The notes under the pieces were generated by a model, which did not search any database, was not told where the DNA came from, and was given only the letters and a program-made list of their open reading frames with translations. From positions 6,572,001 to 6,636,000 of the forward strand of contig NZ_JACHJS010000001.1 of assembly GCF_014203755.1 (NCBI RefSeq): a DNA stretch of 64,000 nucleotides, read 5' to 3'. Shown in pieces: positions 1-6,901 of this stretch. The DNA comes from Saccharothrix violaceirubra. Lineage in GTDB: Bacteria; Actinomycetota; Actinomycetes; Mycobacteriales; Pseudonocardiaceae. Positions within the stretch are counted from its first letter, which is position 1; the number at the start of each line of letters is the position of its first letter. The translations under genes and the position numbers were made by a program.

Positions 1-490
1 GGGCGGCGACCAGGCCGAACGCCGTCCACTTGTCGAACGTCCACGAGAACCCGGTGGTGCCGAGCAGTTCGTTGACGAAGCCGAAGTTGGCGTCGAACAG
101 GAACAGCCAGATCGTCGACCCGGCGACGGCCGGCGTCGCCCACGCGCCGAGCGCGGCCAGGAACAGCACGGTCCGCGCCCAGGTGCGGACCCTGGTCGCC
201 AGGACGGCCAGGGTCGCACCGACGAGCAGGGTCCCCACCACGCACACGGCCGCGAACCCGAGCGTCTGGCCCAGCACGGACCAGAACTTGGCGTCGGACA
301 GCAGCGTGGCGTAGTTGCCCACGCCCAGGAAGATCAGCGGCGCACCGCCGCTGACCTGCTCCTGGCCGTAGTCGAACAGGGAGATCAGCACGAGCTGGTA
401 GATCGGGTAGCCCATCAGCCCGACCAGGACCAGCAGTGCGGGGGCGAGGAGGGCGTACGCGATCCGCCCGTCGCCCTTGCGCGCGTTCAT
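1..490 (-). CDS. sugar ABC transporter permease, MalF-type (partial, 3' end outside window)
   Basis: Reading leftward from ATG at 490, 163 codons are visible before the window edge. The start reads MNARKGDGRIAYALLAPALL followed by a hydrophobic segment, then a periplasmic-loop-like stretch (YGQEQVSGGAPLIFLGVGNY) and further membrane helices, the usual N-terminal half of a binding-protein-dependent sugar permease. Its ATG shares one base with the TGA of the upstream binding protein gene (TGATG), so the two are translationally coupled. It should form the membrane channel for the substrate captured by that lipoprotein. The EAA loop and the C-terminus are not visible. Confidence 0.85.
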   Translation of the reverse strand, partial: MNARKGDGRIAYALLAPALLVLVGLMGYPIYQLVLISLFDYGQEQVSGGAPLIFLGVGNYATLLSDAKFWSVLGQTLGFAAVCVVGTLLVGATLAVLATRVRTWARTVLFLAALGAWATPAVAGSTIWLFLFDANFGFVNELLGTTGFSWTFDKWTAFGLVAA

Positions 491-1770
491 CACGAACTGA
501 ACGCCGCGTTCATGGAGTCGGCCGCCTTCTTCGACGCGGTGTCGAGGTCGGCGGTCTTCGTCGCGACCTCCTGGATGAGCGTGGGCAGCACGGCCTGGGC
601 GTCGATCTTGGCCCAGTTGGCGCTGACCGGCACGAACTTCGTGCCCGCCGCCAGCGTCTTGACGAACGGCCCGATCGCCGGGGTGCTCTTGGCGACCTCG
701 TCCTGCACGTCGCCGAACGTGGGCATGTTGCCCATGGCGTCGAACATCTTGCGCTGGTACTGCTTGCCCGCCAGGAGCTGGACGAACTTGTTGGCCAGCG
801 TCTTGCGCTCGGAGCCCTTGAGCACGCCGAGCAGGTTGCCGCCGGCGAAGGCCGGTGCGATGGAGCCCGCGTCCTTGCCGGGCAGCGGCACGACCGCGTA
901 CTTGCCGGCCGCCTGGGAGGCGTCGACGGACTTGCGGTTGAAGTCGCCGCCGATGACCATCGCGGCCTTGCCCGCGCGGAACGCCTCGACGCTGGCGTCG
1001 CCGCCGTTGCCCGCGCACTGGGCGGCCGGGCAGATGTCGTCGGCGATCAGGTCGGTGTACTGCTCCAGACCGGCCTTGGACTCGGCGCTGTCGATCTTGG
1101 CGACGTACTTGTCGCCGCTCTTGGTCGCGATGTCGCCGCCGTTGGCCCACACGAACGGCATGGCCGCGTAGGTGTACTTGCCGCCGGCCGAGATGCCCAG
1201 CAGGTCCGGCTTCGCCGCCCGGATCTGCCGCGCCAGCGGCGCGATCTCGTCGAGCTTCGTCGGCGGCTTGAGGTTCAGCTCGGTGAAGACGTCCGTGCGG
1301 TAGTAGAGGGCGCGCACGCCGACGAACCACGGCACGCCGTAGGTCTTGCCGTCCACCTTGGCGGTATCAAGCACCGCGGGCAGCAGGTCCTTCGAGTCGG
1401 CCCACGACGAGAGGTCGAGTTCGGCGAACCCGCCGCCGGCGACGTAACCGGCGAGGTCGGTGTTGCCGAACTCGGCGACGTCCGGCGCGCTCTTGGGGTC
1501 GCTGAACGCGGCCTTGAAGCGCTCGGCGCGGGAGCTGGTCTGGATGTACTGGACGTCGACCGTGACGCCCTGGTTGGCCTTCTGGAACTCCTCGACCGCC
1601 TCCTTGACGACGGCCTCCTTCGGTGCCCGGTTGACCTCGTCGAAGAGCCAGATCCGCAGTGTGCCGGTCTGCTCGTCGGTCCCGGACGACGCCGCGGGGC
1701 CGGACTGGACCGGGGCACACCCGGCCAGTACGGCCGCGCTCACGGCGACGGCTGCCAAAACGAACCGCAT
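490..1770 (-). CDS. extracellular sugar-binding lipoprotein of ABC transporter
   Basis: Family 1 solute-binding protein, 426 aa. It starts with a lipoprotein signal (MRFVLAAVAVSAAVLAGC); the lipobox LAGC puts the acylated Cys at residue 18. The mature part carries the family pattern TLRIWLFDE, APDVAEFGNTDLAGY and KTYGVPWFVGVRALYYRTD. RBS GAGAGGGG lies just upstream of the ATG. It captures a sugar outside the membrane for the permease that follows. Substrate is not shown by sequence; the DasR-type operator remnant upstream suggests an aminosugar or chito-oligosaccharide (inference). The IS481-family element now separates it from its original upstream region. Confidence 0.85.
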   Translation of the reverse strand: MRFVLAAVAVSAAVLAGCAPVQSGPAASSGTDEQTGTLRIWLFDEVNRAPKEAVVKEAVEEFQKANQGVTVDVQYIQTSSRAERFKAAFSDPKSAPDVAEFGNTDLAGYVAGGGFAELDLSSWADSKDLLPAVLDTAKVDGKTYGVPWFVGVRALYYRTDVFTELNLKPPTKLDEIAPLARQIRAAKPDLLGISAGGKYTYAAMPFVWANGGDIATKSGDKYVAKIDSAESKAGLEQYTDLIADDICPAAQCAGNGGDASVEAFRAGKAAMVIGGDFNRKSVDASQAAGKYAVVPLPGKDAGSIAPAFAGGNLLGVLKGSERKTLANKFVQLLAGKQYQRKMFDAMGNMPTFGDVQDEVAKSTPAIGPFVKTLAAGTKFVPVSANWAKIDAQAVLPTLIQEVATKTADLDTASKKAADSMNAAFSS

Positions 1771-1789
1771 CGTTGTCGACCCCTCTCAG

Positions 1790-1831
1790 CGTTGCGTCAC
1801 CTGCAACGGCTATTTCATGGGAAGCAACGGC
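1790..1831. promoter_or_regulatory. repeat-containing leader upstream of the sugar-binding lipoprotein
   Basis: Between the lipoprotein start and the IS lies an inverted pair CGTTGC (1790-1795) / GCAACG (1803-1808) with a 7-bp centre, and a direct repeat GCAACGGC at 1803-1810 and 1824-1831. This could be a LacI/ROK-type operator, but nothing identifies the regulator. Confidence 0.25.
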
Positions 1832-1855
1832 GATGCTAATGTCCGAATCGACGGC

Positions 1856-1864
1856 CGGTCTAGA
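1856..1864. promoter_or_regulatory. left half of a DasR-like operator split by an IS
   Basis: CGGTCTAGA ends here at the IS boundary; removing the IS and one target copy restores CCGGTCTAGACCGTG, whose core GGTCTAGACC is the centre of the DasR responsive element consensus (about ACTGGTCTAGACCACT). The other half continues at 2983. The site lies upstream of the minus-strand sugar transporter. Confidence 0.55.
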
Positions 1865-2976
1865 TGTACTGCCCTGAGAGGTTGTGGACGGTTCGACACG
1901 TAGTCGGATGATGTTGGAATGAGGGAGGGCCTCCGGGTTCGGTGTGGATTGCGACGTCGACACCGAGCCCACGGAGGCCCTCGTGACCCACGCTAACGCA
2001 CCCTTGACCGAGCTGGGACGGCTGCGCCTGGCCCGGTGTGTCGTGGACGAGGGGTGGCCGCTGCGGCGGGCGGCCGAGCGGTTCCAGGTCTCGCCGACCA
2101 CCGCCGCCCGCTGGGCCTCTCGCTACCGCGAGCTGGGCGAGGCGGGCCTGGTCGACCGTTCCAGCCGCCCGCACCGCAGCCCGCGTCGCCTGCCCACCCG
2201 CCGCGAACGCCGGATCGTCAAGGTCCGCCTGGCGCGTCGGTGGGGCCCGGCCCGCATCGCCCACCTGCTCGGACTGAACCCCTCCACCGTGCACCGGGTG
2301 CTGCGCCGCTTCGGCCTGGCCCGCCTGGCCCACCTGGACCGGGCCACCGCCACGCCGGTGCGCCGCTACGAACACGCCGCACCGGGCGACCTGGTCCACG
2401 TCGACATCAAGAAGCTCGGCAACATCCCCGACGGCGGCGGCCACAAGGTGCACGGACGGCGGGCCGGCGGGCGCAACAGCTCCGCCCACCGCGACCCGAC
2501 CAGGCCCCGCAAGGTCCACGGCCGCCCGAACCTCGGCTACGCCTACCTGCACAACGCGGTGGACGACCACTCCCGGCTGGCCTACACCGAGATCCTGCCC
2601 GACGAGACCAAGGACACCGCCGCCGCGTTCTGGACCCGGGCACAGGCGTTCTTCCGGGAAGCCGGCGTCACCGTCCGCCGGGTGCTGACCGACAACGGCT
2701 CCTGCTACCGCTCACGGCTCTGGCGCGACACCCTCGCCAACGCGGGCATCACCCATAAACGCACCCGCGCCTACCGGCCACAGACCAACGGCAAGGTCGA
2801 ACGCTTCAACCGCACCCTGCTCGACGAATGGGCCTACGCCCAGGCATACCGGTCTGAGACCGAACGCCGCGAGACGCTGCCGCGGTGGCTGCACACCTAT
2901 AATCACCACCGCGGCCACACCGCACTCAAAGGCCAACCACCTGCCAGCCGCGTCCCCAACCTCACAGGACAGAACA
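1865..2976 (+). mobile_element. IS481-family insertion sequence, complete, with 6-bp target duplication
   Basis: The ends are TGTACTGCCCTGAGAGGTTG on the left and, read inward on the other strand, TGTTCTGTCCTGTGAGGTTG on the right: imperfect terminal inverted repeats starting TGT. The flanks are an exact direct repeat TCTAGA (1859-1864 and 2977-2982), which fits the NCTAGN 6-bp target duplication known for IS481-type elements. The element is 1112 bp, has one intact transposase gene, and looks recent because ends and duplication are undamaged. Confidence 0.93.
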
Positions 2977-2981
2977 TCTAG
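1983..2981 (+). CDS. IS481-family transposase (DDE)
   Basis: 332 aa from GTG 1983. N-terminal helix-turn-helix region (CVVDEGWPLRRAAERFQVS, then an HTH_29/32-like segment), followed by an RVE integrase core. The DDE triad is visible: D141 in VHVDIKKL, D237 in VLTDNGS, E273 in GKVERFNRT, with the D-35-E spacing of this fold. An upstream in-frame start at 1944 is possible but would extend it with unlikely residues. Odd point: the last sense codon uses the final base of the IS, and the TAG stop lies wholly in the TCTAGA target duplication. Confidence 0.92.
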   Translation: MTHANAPLTELGRLRLARCVVDEGWPLRRAAERFQVSPTTAARWASRYRELGEAGLVDRSSRPHRSPRRLPTRRERRIVKVRLARRWGPARIAHLLGLNPSTVHRVLRRFGLARLAHLDRATATPVRRYEHAAPGDLVHVDIKKLGNIPDGGGHKVHGRRAGGRNSSAHRDPTRPRKVHGRPNLGYAYLHNAVDDHSRLAYTEILPDETKDTAAAFWTRAQAFFREAGVTVRRVLTDNGSCYRSRLWRDTLANAGITHKRTRAYRPQTNGKVERFNRTLLDEWAYAQAYRSETERRETLPRWLHTYNHHRGHTALKGQPPASRVPNLTGQNI

Positions 2982-2982
2982 A

Positions 2983-3150
2983 CCGTGTTTCGGGTGTGGC
3001 GTGCGTGGGAGTCGTGATCGGTCGGTTCTCCGGGGGTGCGGGCGGGGCGGCCCGATACCGCTGTCGTATCGGGGCGTTCCGCCCGTGCCTCCGGTGGGCC
3101 GATCCGGCGCGGCTGGCGCGTACCCCACACCCGAAACGGGGTCTACACCA
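2983..3150. repeat. long imperfect palindrome (about 175 bp) between transporter and cutC
   Basis: The left arm from 2983 (CCGTGTTTCGGGTGTGG) matches the reverse complement of the right arm ending at 3150 (CCCGTTTCGGGTGTGG). Similarity continues inward at roughly 70 percent through the whole element to a short loop near 3060-3066 between CCGATAC and GTATCGG. The outer left end (1856-1864) is separated by the IS481 element. Both outer ends carry a DasR-box-like core (GGTCTAGACC; GGTCTACACCA). It could be a MITE-like element or a very long terminator hairpin for cutC. No coding capacity is seen. Confidence 0.75.
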
Positions 3151-3151
3151 G
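3137..3151. promoter_or_regulatory. DasR-box-like sequence at right end of palindrome
   Basis: CGGGGTCTACACCAG resembles the box TTGGTCTACACCACT seen upstream of dasA. It overlaps the cutC stop codon (3143-3145). Being at a 3' end it may only be the mirror copy of the left-end box in the palindrome. Confidence 0.3.
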
Positions 3152-3808
3152 ATTTGCCCAGGTCCTCACGGCATCCGCCGAGAGCGGGGCGTCCCATCCG
3201 CCTGGGCGCACCGCGGAGCCAACGTGGAATCCCATGGCACCGGCGGCCTTCAGCGGCGCCACGTGCTCGGGCTTGAGGCTCCCGCCGACCAGCAGGCGCA
3301 CGACTTCCTGGCGTGCCGCGAGCTTTTCGAGGACCGGCAGGCCGTCCGCCACGCCCTTGGGGCTGCCCGCCGCGAGCACCGTGTCGCAGCCGAGCCCGGC
3401 CACGACGTCCCACGAGCGCTCGGGGTCGGTCGAGTTGTCCAACGCGCGGTGGAACGTCCACGCGGCGCCGTCGAGTTCGGCGACCAGGGCGCGCACGGTG
3501 TCGACATCGATCGCGCCTTGATCGTCGAGGAAGCCCAGGACGAACTCGCGGGCACCGGCCGCGCGCAGCTCGGCGGTCGTCCGCCGGAGGGCGTCGAGGT
3601 CGCCGGGCGCGAACCCGTTCGCGTCCCGGAGCATGACCCGGACCGGCAGGTCCGTGGCGGACAGGACGTCGCGGAGGGTGGCGACGGACGGCGTCAGGCC
3701 GTCGGCGGCCATGTCGGCGACGAGTTCGAGGCGGTGCGCCCCACCGGCCTGGGCGGCTTCGGCGTCCGCCGCGTGCAGTGCGATGACTTCCAGCATGGTC
3801 TGGACCAT
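3143..3808 (-). CDS. cutC: CutC family protein (copper homeostasis annotation; TIM barrel)
   Basis: 221 aa from ATG 3808 (a second ATG at 3796 gives the classic MLEV start). The CutC pattern is clear: MLEVIALHAADAEAAQAGG, HRLELVADMAADGLTPS, AAWTFHRALDNSTDPERSW. The family is a TIM barrel historically linked to copper tolerance in E. coli, though direct copper binding is debated. An identical copy of the nagA operator core, ATGGTCTGGACCAT, spans its start codon (3795-3808), suggesting DasR control and a role in aminosugar metabolism (inference). ltrA lies immediately upstream on the same strand (24-bp gap). Confidence 0.85.
   Translation of the reverse strand: MVQTMLEVIALHAADAEAAQAGGAHRLELVADMAADGLTPSVATLRDVLSATDLPVRVMLRDANGFAPGDLDALRRTTAELRAAGAREFVLGFLDDQGAIDVDTVRALVAELDGAAWTFHRALDNSTDPERSWDVVAGLGCDTVLAAGSPKGVADGLPVLEKLAARQEVVRLLVGGSLKPEHVAPLKAAGAMGFHVGSAVRPGGWDAPLSADAVRTWANLV
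3795..3808. promoter_or_regulatory. DasR-like operator over cutC start codon
   Basis: ATGGTCTGGACCAT, arms TGGTC/GACCA around a 2-bp centre; the same 14-mer occurs upstream of nagA at 44816-44829. It covers the first cutC start codon, so binding would block initiation or translation-start-proximal transcription. Confidence 0.55.
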
Positions 3809-3831
3809 AGCCAGACCGGCCGCCGACCGCC

Positions 3832-5025
3832 TCAGTGCTGTTCGGCGCGGACCTCGCCGCGGACCTGGCCGTGCCGGACCGCCTCCACCGCGATCCACCC
3901 CACGCAGGTCACCGTGAGCAGCAGCAACGCACCCCACGCGGGCAGCAGCGGCGCCACCGGCGTCTCCGCGACCAGCACCACGGCCACCACCACGCGCACC
4001 GCGTTCACCGTGCCGAGGTTGCGCAACCGGAACCCGAGGTGCCCGAGCACGAACAGCAGCACCCCGCCGAACAACGCGAACGGCCCCACGCCGTGCAGGT
4101 GCTCGGACGCGGTGTGCCCGTCCGCGCCCGCCAGGTAGTTCATCGTCTTCTTCAGGCCCAACGCCGACAGCACGATGCCCGCGATCATCGGCAGGTGCAG
4201 GTAGGTGAACGCGTCACGCGCCAACGCCGCCCGCTTCGCACCCGCCGCCTGGTGCAGCACCCGCTCGGCCAGCGGCGCGTCCACGTCGAAGTACGCCCAC
4301 CACAGCGCCGCCGCCACGACCAGACCGCAGCCGATGCCGAACATGATCGGCCACGACACCGGCAGGTCCGCCACCCCCACGCCGACCGCGACGATCGACT
4401 CGCCCAGCGCGATCAGCACGATCAGCCCGTACCGCTCGGCGAAGTGCACCGCCGAGTGCACCCGCCACCCGGACACCCCGGTCACCAGCACGCCGCCGTA
4501 GTCGACCACCAGCGCCGCCACCCACAGCGCGGTCTGCGTCGCGCCGCTCGTGAACGCCGCGACGACCAGCAGCACCGACCCGGACAGCATCGGCGCCAGC
4601 GTGACCGCCAACTGCCGCCGCAGTGGCACGTCACCGACCGAGAACCGCCAGTACGCCACCAGGTGCAGCACCCGCACCACCACGTAGCAGGCGGCGAACA
4701 CCAGCGGACCGGACAGCCCGCCCGGCAGGTCGTCGAACGCCTCGGGGATCGCCACGGCGGCCACCAGCATCACGGCCATGGCCGCGAACAACACGACGCG
4801 CACGCCGTCGTCGTCGGCCCGCACCCGGTTGCCCAGCCACGAGTAGCAGCACCAGCACCACCACAGGATCGCCAGCAGCAGCAGGCCGCGCAGCACGCCG
4901 TGCACCGACGCGTCGGCCGCCATCAACTGCGTCACCTGCGTGATGGCGTAGACGAAGACCAGGTCGAAGAACAGCTCCAGCGGCGTGACCCGCGCGCCTT
5001 CGCGCACGACCCTGGGGGTGATCAT
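3832..5025 (-). CDS. low temperature requirement protein A (LtrA) family membrane protein
   Basis: 397 aa from ATG 5025 (MITPRVVREGARVTPLELFF). The LtrA signature ELFFDLVFVYAITQVT is at residues 17-32, followed by many hydrophobic helices, the conserved FAERYGLIVLIALGES segment near the middle and a WWAYFD element. It is an integral membrane protein of about the normal family length. Biochemical function is unknown; the name comes from growth of Listeria at low temperature. The much longer open frame upstream of 5025 runs antisense through the next genes and is not coding. Confidence 0.88.
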   Translation of the reverse strand: MITPRVVREGARVTPLELFFDLVFVYAITQVTQLMAADASVHGVLRGLLLLAILWWCWCCYSWLGNRVRADDDGVRVVLFAAMAVMLVAAVAIPEAFDDLPGGLSGPLVFAACYVVVRVLHLVAYWRFSVGDVPLRRQLAVTLAPMLSGSVLLVVAAFTSGATQTALWVAALVVDYGGVLVTGVSGWRVHSAVHFAERYGLIVLIALGESIVAVGVGVADLPVSWPIMFGIGCGLVVAAALWWAYFDVDAPLAERVLHQAAGAKRAALARDAFTYLHLPMIAGIVLSALGLKKTMNYLAGADGHTASEHLHGVGPFALFGGVLLFVLGHLGFRLRNLGTVNAVRVVVAVVLVAETPVAPLLPAWGALLLLTVTCVGWIAVEAVRHGQVRGEVRAEQH

Positions 5026-5070
5026 GCCGGGAAGTGTGCCGGCCGGACCGGCGTCGCCCACACCATCAGG

Positions 5071-5096
5071 GGAACTGTCAATTGTGAAAACGATCC
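5071..5096 (+). promoter_or_regulatory. possible ECF-type promoter before the sigma/CHAT locus
   Basis: GGAAC at 5071-5075 is followed after about 15 bases by CGATC, vaguely like the GGAAC/CGTC pattern of ECF sigma promoters. It sits in the 141-bp divergent gap between ltrA and the first gene of the locus. Weak evidence. Confidence 0.22.
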
Positions 5097-5166
5097 CCTG
5101 TATCCAGCGCGGATCCACCCCCTCCTTATCTGATGTCCGATCCTCAACCCCGACTGAGGAGACCGT

Positions 5167-5553
5167 ATGAACGCCAATCCCAACGGCGTCGACGAGTTGA
5201 GAACCGAGGACGCCGCCACGACCCCGAACGGCGACGTCCCGAACGAGGACAACCCGCACGACCCGCTCGCCGACCTCCCGGTCGACGAACGGACGCTGGA
5301 CCCGCTCGCCGAGGCCGAGGTCGTCCTCGCGACGGCCGAACTCGCGACCGCCGGGCTCGCGACGGCGGTACCCGAGCGACTTCTCGCCACCGAGGGGGAG
5401 GACGAACCTGTCGGTCCGACCGGCTCGCACCAGACCAACGGGGGCCAGGGCGGCAGCGGCACCGGTGGCGGAACTCCGCGGGAGGCGCCGACCGGTTCGC
5501 ACCAGGGGGACGGCACGAACGGCTCGCACCAGACGAACACGGGTGGGAGCTAG
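5167..5553 (+). CDS. small acidic protein with C-terminal GSHQ repeats, unknown function
   Basis: 128 aa, with RBS CTGAGGAG before ATG 5167. The first half is acidic and polar (DELRTEDAATTPNGD, an Ala/Thr-rich ATAELATAGLATA stretch). The C-terminal third is Gly/Thr/His/Gln-rich and repeats a short motif: PTGSHQTNGG, PTGSHQGDG, NGSHQTNTGG. No signal peptide or membrane segment. I do not recognise a family. It opens a locus with a sigma factor, a beta-sandwich protein and a CHAT protease-like protein, so a role as substrate or regulator of the CHAT protein is conceivable but unproven. Confidence 0.7.
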   Translation: MNANPNGVDELRTEDAATTPNGDVPNEDNPHDPLADLPVDERTLDPLAEAEVVLATAELATAGLATAVPERLLATEGEDEPVGPTGSHQTNGGQGGSGTGGGTPREAPTGSHQGDGTNGSHQTNTGGS

Positions 5554-5563
5554 CACCACAGGT

Positions 5564-5672
5564 CCACTCCGGGGGGAGTGGGGGCCGAGTCGGTCGACTT
5601 CGAGGGGTGTCGACCGGGGAAGCACCCGGAAGCGCGGCGGTCCGCGATGTCGTGGGGACATCGCGGGCCGCC
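5564..5672 (+). terminator. three consecutive hairpins between the GSHQ gene and the sigma gene
   Basis: Hairpin 1: CCACTCC/GGAGTGG (5564-5581). Hairpin 2: CGGTCGAC/GTCGACCG (5591-5616). Hairpin 3: GGCGG-T-CCGCGATGTC paired with GACATCGCGG-G-CCGCC (5636-5672), about 16 bp with one wobble. No T-run follows. They may attenuate or process the transcript so the small protein is made in excess over the sigma factor. Confidence 0.5.
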
Positions 5673-5740
5673 CGACGCGGATGAGGTCGGCGTGTGTGAC
5701 GATCTGCGCCGGCTGGGTACGCCGAGGAGGAGGTGACGAC

Positions 5741-6346
5741 GTGGGAGACCTGCGTATGACCGGTGAGCGCCCACCGTGGGAGGGACTCGACGGTACGGAT
5801 CGGCACGCGGCCTGCGTCGTCGCGGCACGCGCCGGCGACCGGCGTGCCCTCAACGTGCTCGTCAACGACCTGACGCCGTTGGTCTGGCACGTGGCCAGGG
5901 GCCACGGGCTCGACCGCAGCACCGCCGAGGACGTGGTGCAGACTGTCTGGCTGGCGTTGCTGCGCCACCTGGACCGGCTCAACGAACCGAGGGCACTGGC
6001 CGGTTGGCTGGTCGTCGCCACGCGCCGCGAGTCACAGCGGACGTGGACGCCGGCCCGCCGCGAGGCCCAGCTCTCCGACGAACTGGCCGACAACCTGGAA
6101 AGCGATTTCGGCCTGCCCGAGGACGCCGCGCTGATCGACGACCGGGACCACCGGTTGTGGCGGGCGTTCGGACGCCTGTCGCAGAAGTGCCAGGAGCTTC
6201 TGCGGCTCACCGTGCTGGCCGGGCGCGCGGAGTACCGCGCGGTCGCCGAAGCACTGTCCATGCCGCGCGGCAGCATCGGCCCGACCAGGGGTCGGTGCCT
6301 GACGACGTTGCGCACCCATCTCGACGCGGAAGGAGGATCGCGGTGA
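5741..6346 (+). CDS. sigma-70 family (ECF-like) RNA polymerase sigma factor
   Basis: 201 aa from GTG 5741, chosen because GAGGAGGAGG (5724-5733) sits 7 bases upstream; an in-frame ATG follows at 5756. Region 2 is visible at about residues 35-95 (LTPLVWHVARGHGLDRSTAE, then DVVQTVWLALLRHL), with a GWLVVATRRES core-binding helix. Region 4 is at about 140-190 (LSQKCQELLRLTVLAG, RAVAEALSMPRGSIGPTRGR helix-turn-helix). Its stop overlaps the GTG of the next gene by 4 bases, so they are coupled. No anti-sigma factor with membrane helix is adjacent; the following soluble protein may take that role (inference). Confidence 0.88.
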   Translation: MGDLRMTGERPPWEGLDGTDRHAACVVAARAGDRRALNVLVNDLTPLVWHVARGHGLDRSTAEDVVQTVWLALLRHLDRLNEPRALAGWLVVATRRESQRTWTPARREAQLSDELADNLESDFGLPEDAALIDDRDHRLWRAFGRLSQKCQELLRLTVLAGRAEYRAVAEALSMPRGSIGPTRGRCLTTLRTHLDAEGGSR

Positions 6347-6828
6347 CCGACATCGACCCGCGCGATGACCGCAGGGGGCCCGAGGACACCGCCGTCCTCA
6401 CGGAACTGAACCGACTGGTGTACGAACTGGACGCACCGCCGCTGGGTCTCGTCGAGAGAATCCAGTTCGCGGTGGCGCTGGAGAACCTGGACGTCGAGGT
6501 CGCCCGCTGGGAGCGGGCCGGGTCGTTCGCGGGTGTCCGCGGCGGCAACCCGGGCACCATCACGTTCACGGTCGACAACCTGACGCTGATGGTCAACTTC
6601 ACCTCGACCGGTGCCCGACACCGCATCGACGGCTGGCTCGTCCCCGCGGGCGAGCACACCGTCGAGGTCCGGGTCGCCGAGCACGAGTCCAGCACCACCA
6701 AGGCCGACGACGGCGGGCGGTTCGTGCTCGCCGACGTGCCCGCGGGCACGACCCAGATCGTCGTGCACCTGGTGAACTCCAGGGGCGAACCCGGTCGGAC
6801 CGTGGTGACGCCGACCATCGTGTTGTAG
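6343..6828 (+). CDS. beta-sandwich (carboxypeptidase-regulatory-like) protein of the sigma/CHAT locus
   Basis: 161 aa from GTG 6343, overlapping the sigma gene stop (GTGA). The N-terminal 60 residues are helical and charged (TELNRLVYELDAPPLGLVER, IQFAVALENLDVEVARWERA). The C-terminal 90 residues look like a beta-sandwich with TITFTVDNLTLMVNF, RIDGWLVPAGEHTVEVRV and GRFVLADVPAGTTQIVVHL, the pattern of Cna_B/carboxypeptidase-regulatory-like domains. No signal peptide, so cytoplasmic. Translation coupling to the sigma gene suggests a partner or regulator of it. Exact function unknown. Confidence 0.75.
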   Translation: MTDIDPRDDRRGPEDTAVLTELNRLVYELDAPPLGLVERIQFAVALENLDVEVARWERAGSFAGVRGGNPGTITFTVDNLTLMVNFTSTGARHRIDGWLVPAGEHTVEVRVAEHESSTTKADDGGRFVLADVPAGTTQIVVHLVNSRGEPGRTVVTPTIVL

Positions 6829-6901
6829 CGGGCACAGGGCCGGACATGACCCGTTCGGCCACCACCGACCCGTCCATCGAGGGGCAGACCGGACGCTTCG
6901 G

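Noticed and set aside
5465..5740. An earlier start for the sigma factor gene
   Set aside because: The upstream extension overlaps the GSHQ gene and the hairpin region, and GTG 5741 has a strong RBS at proper distance.
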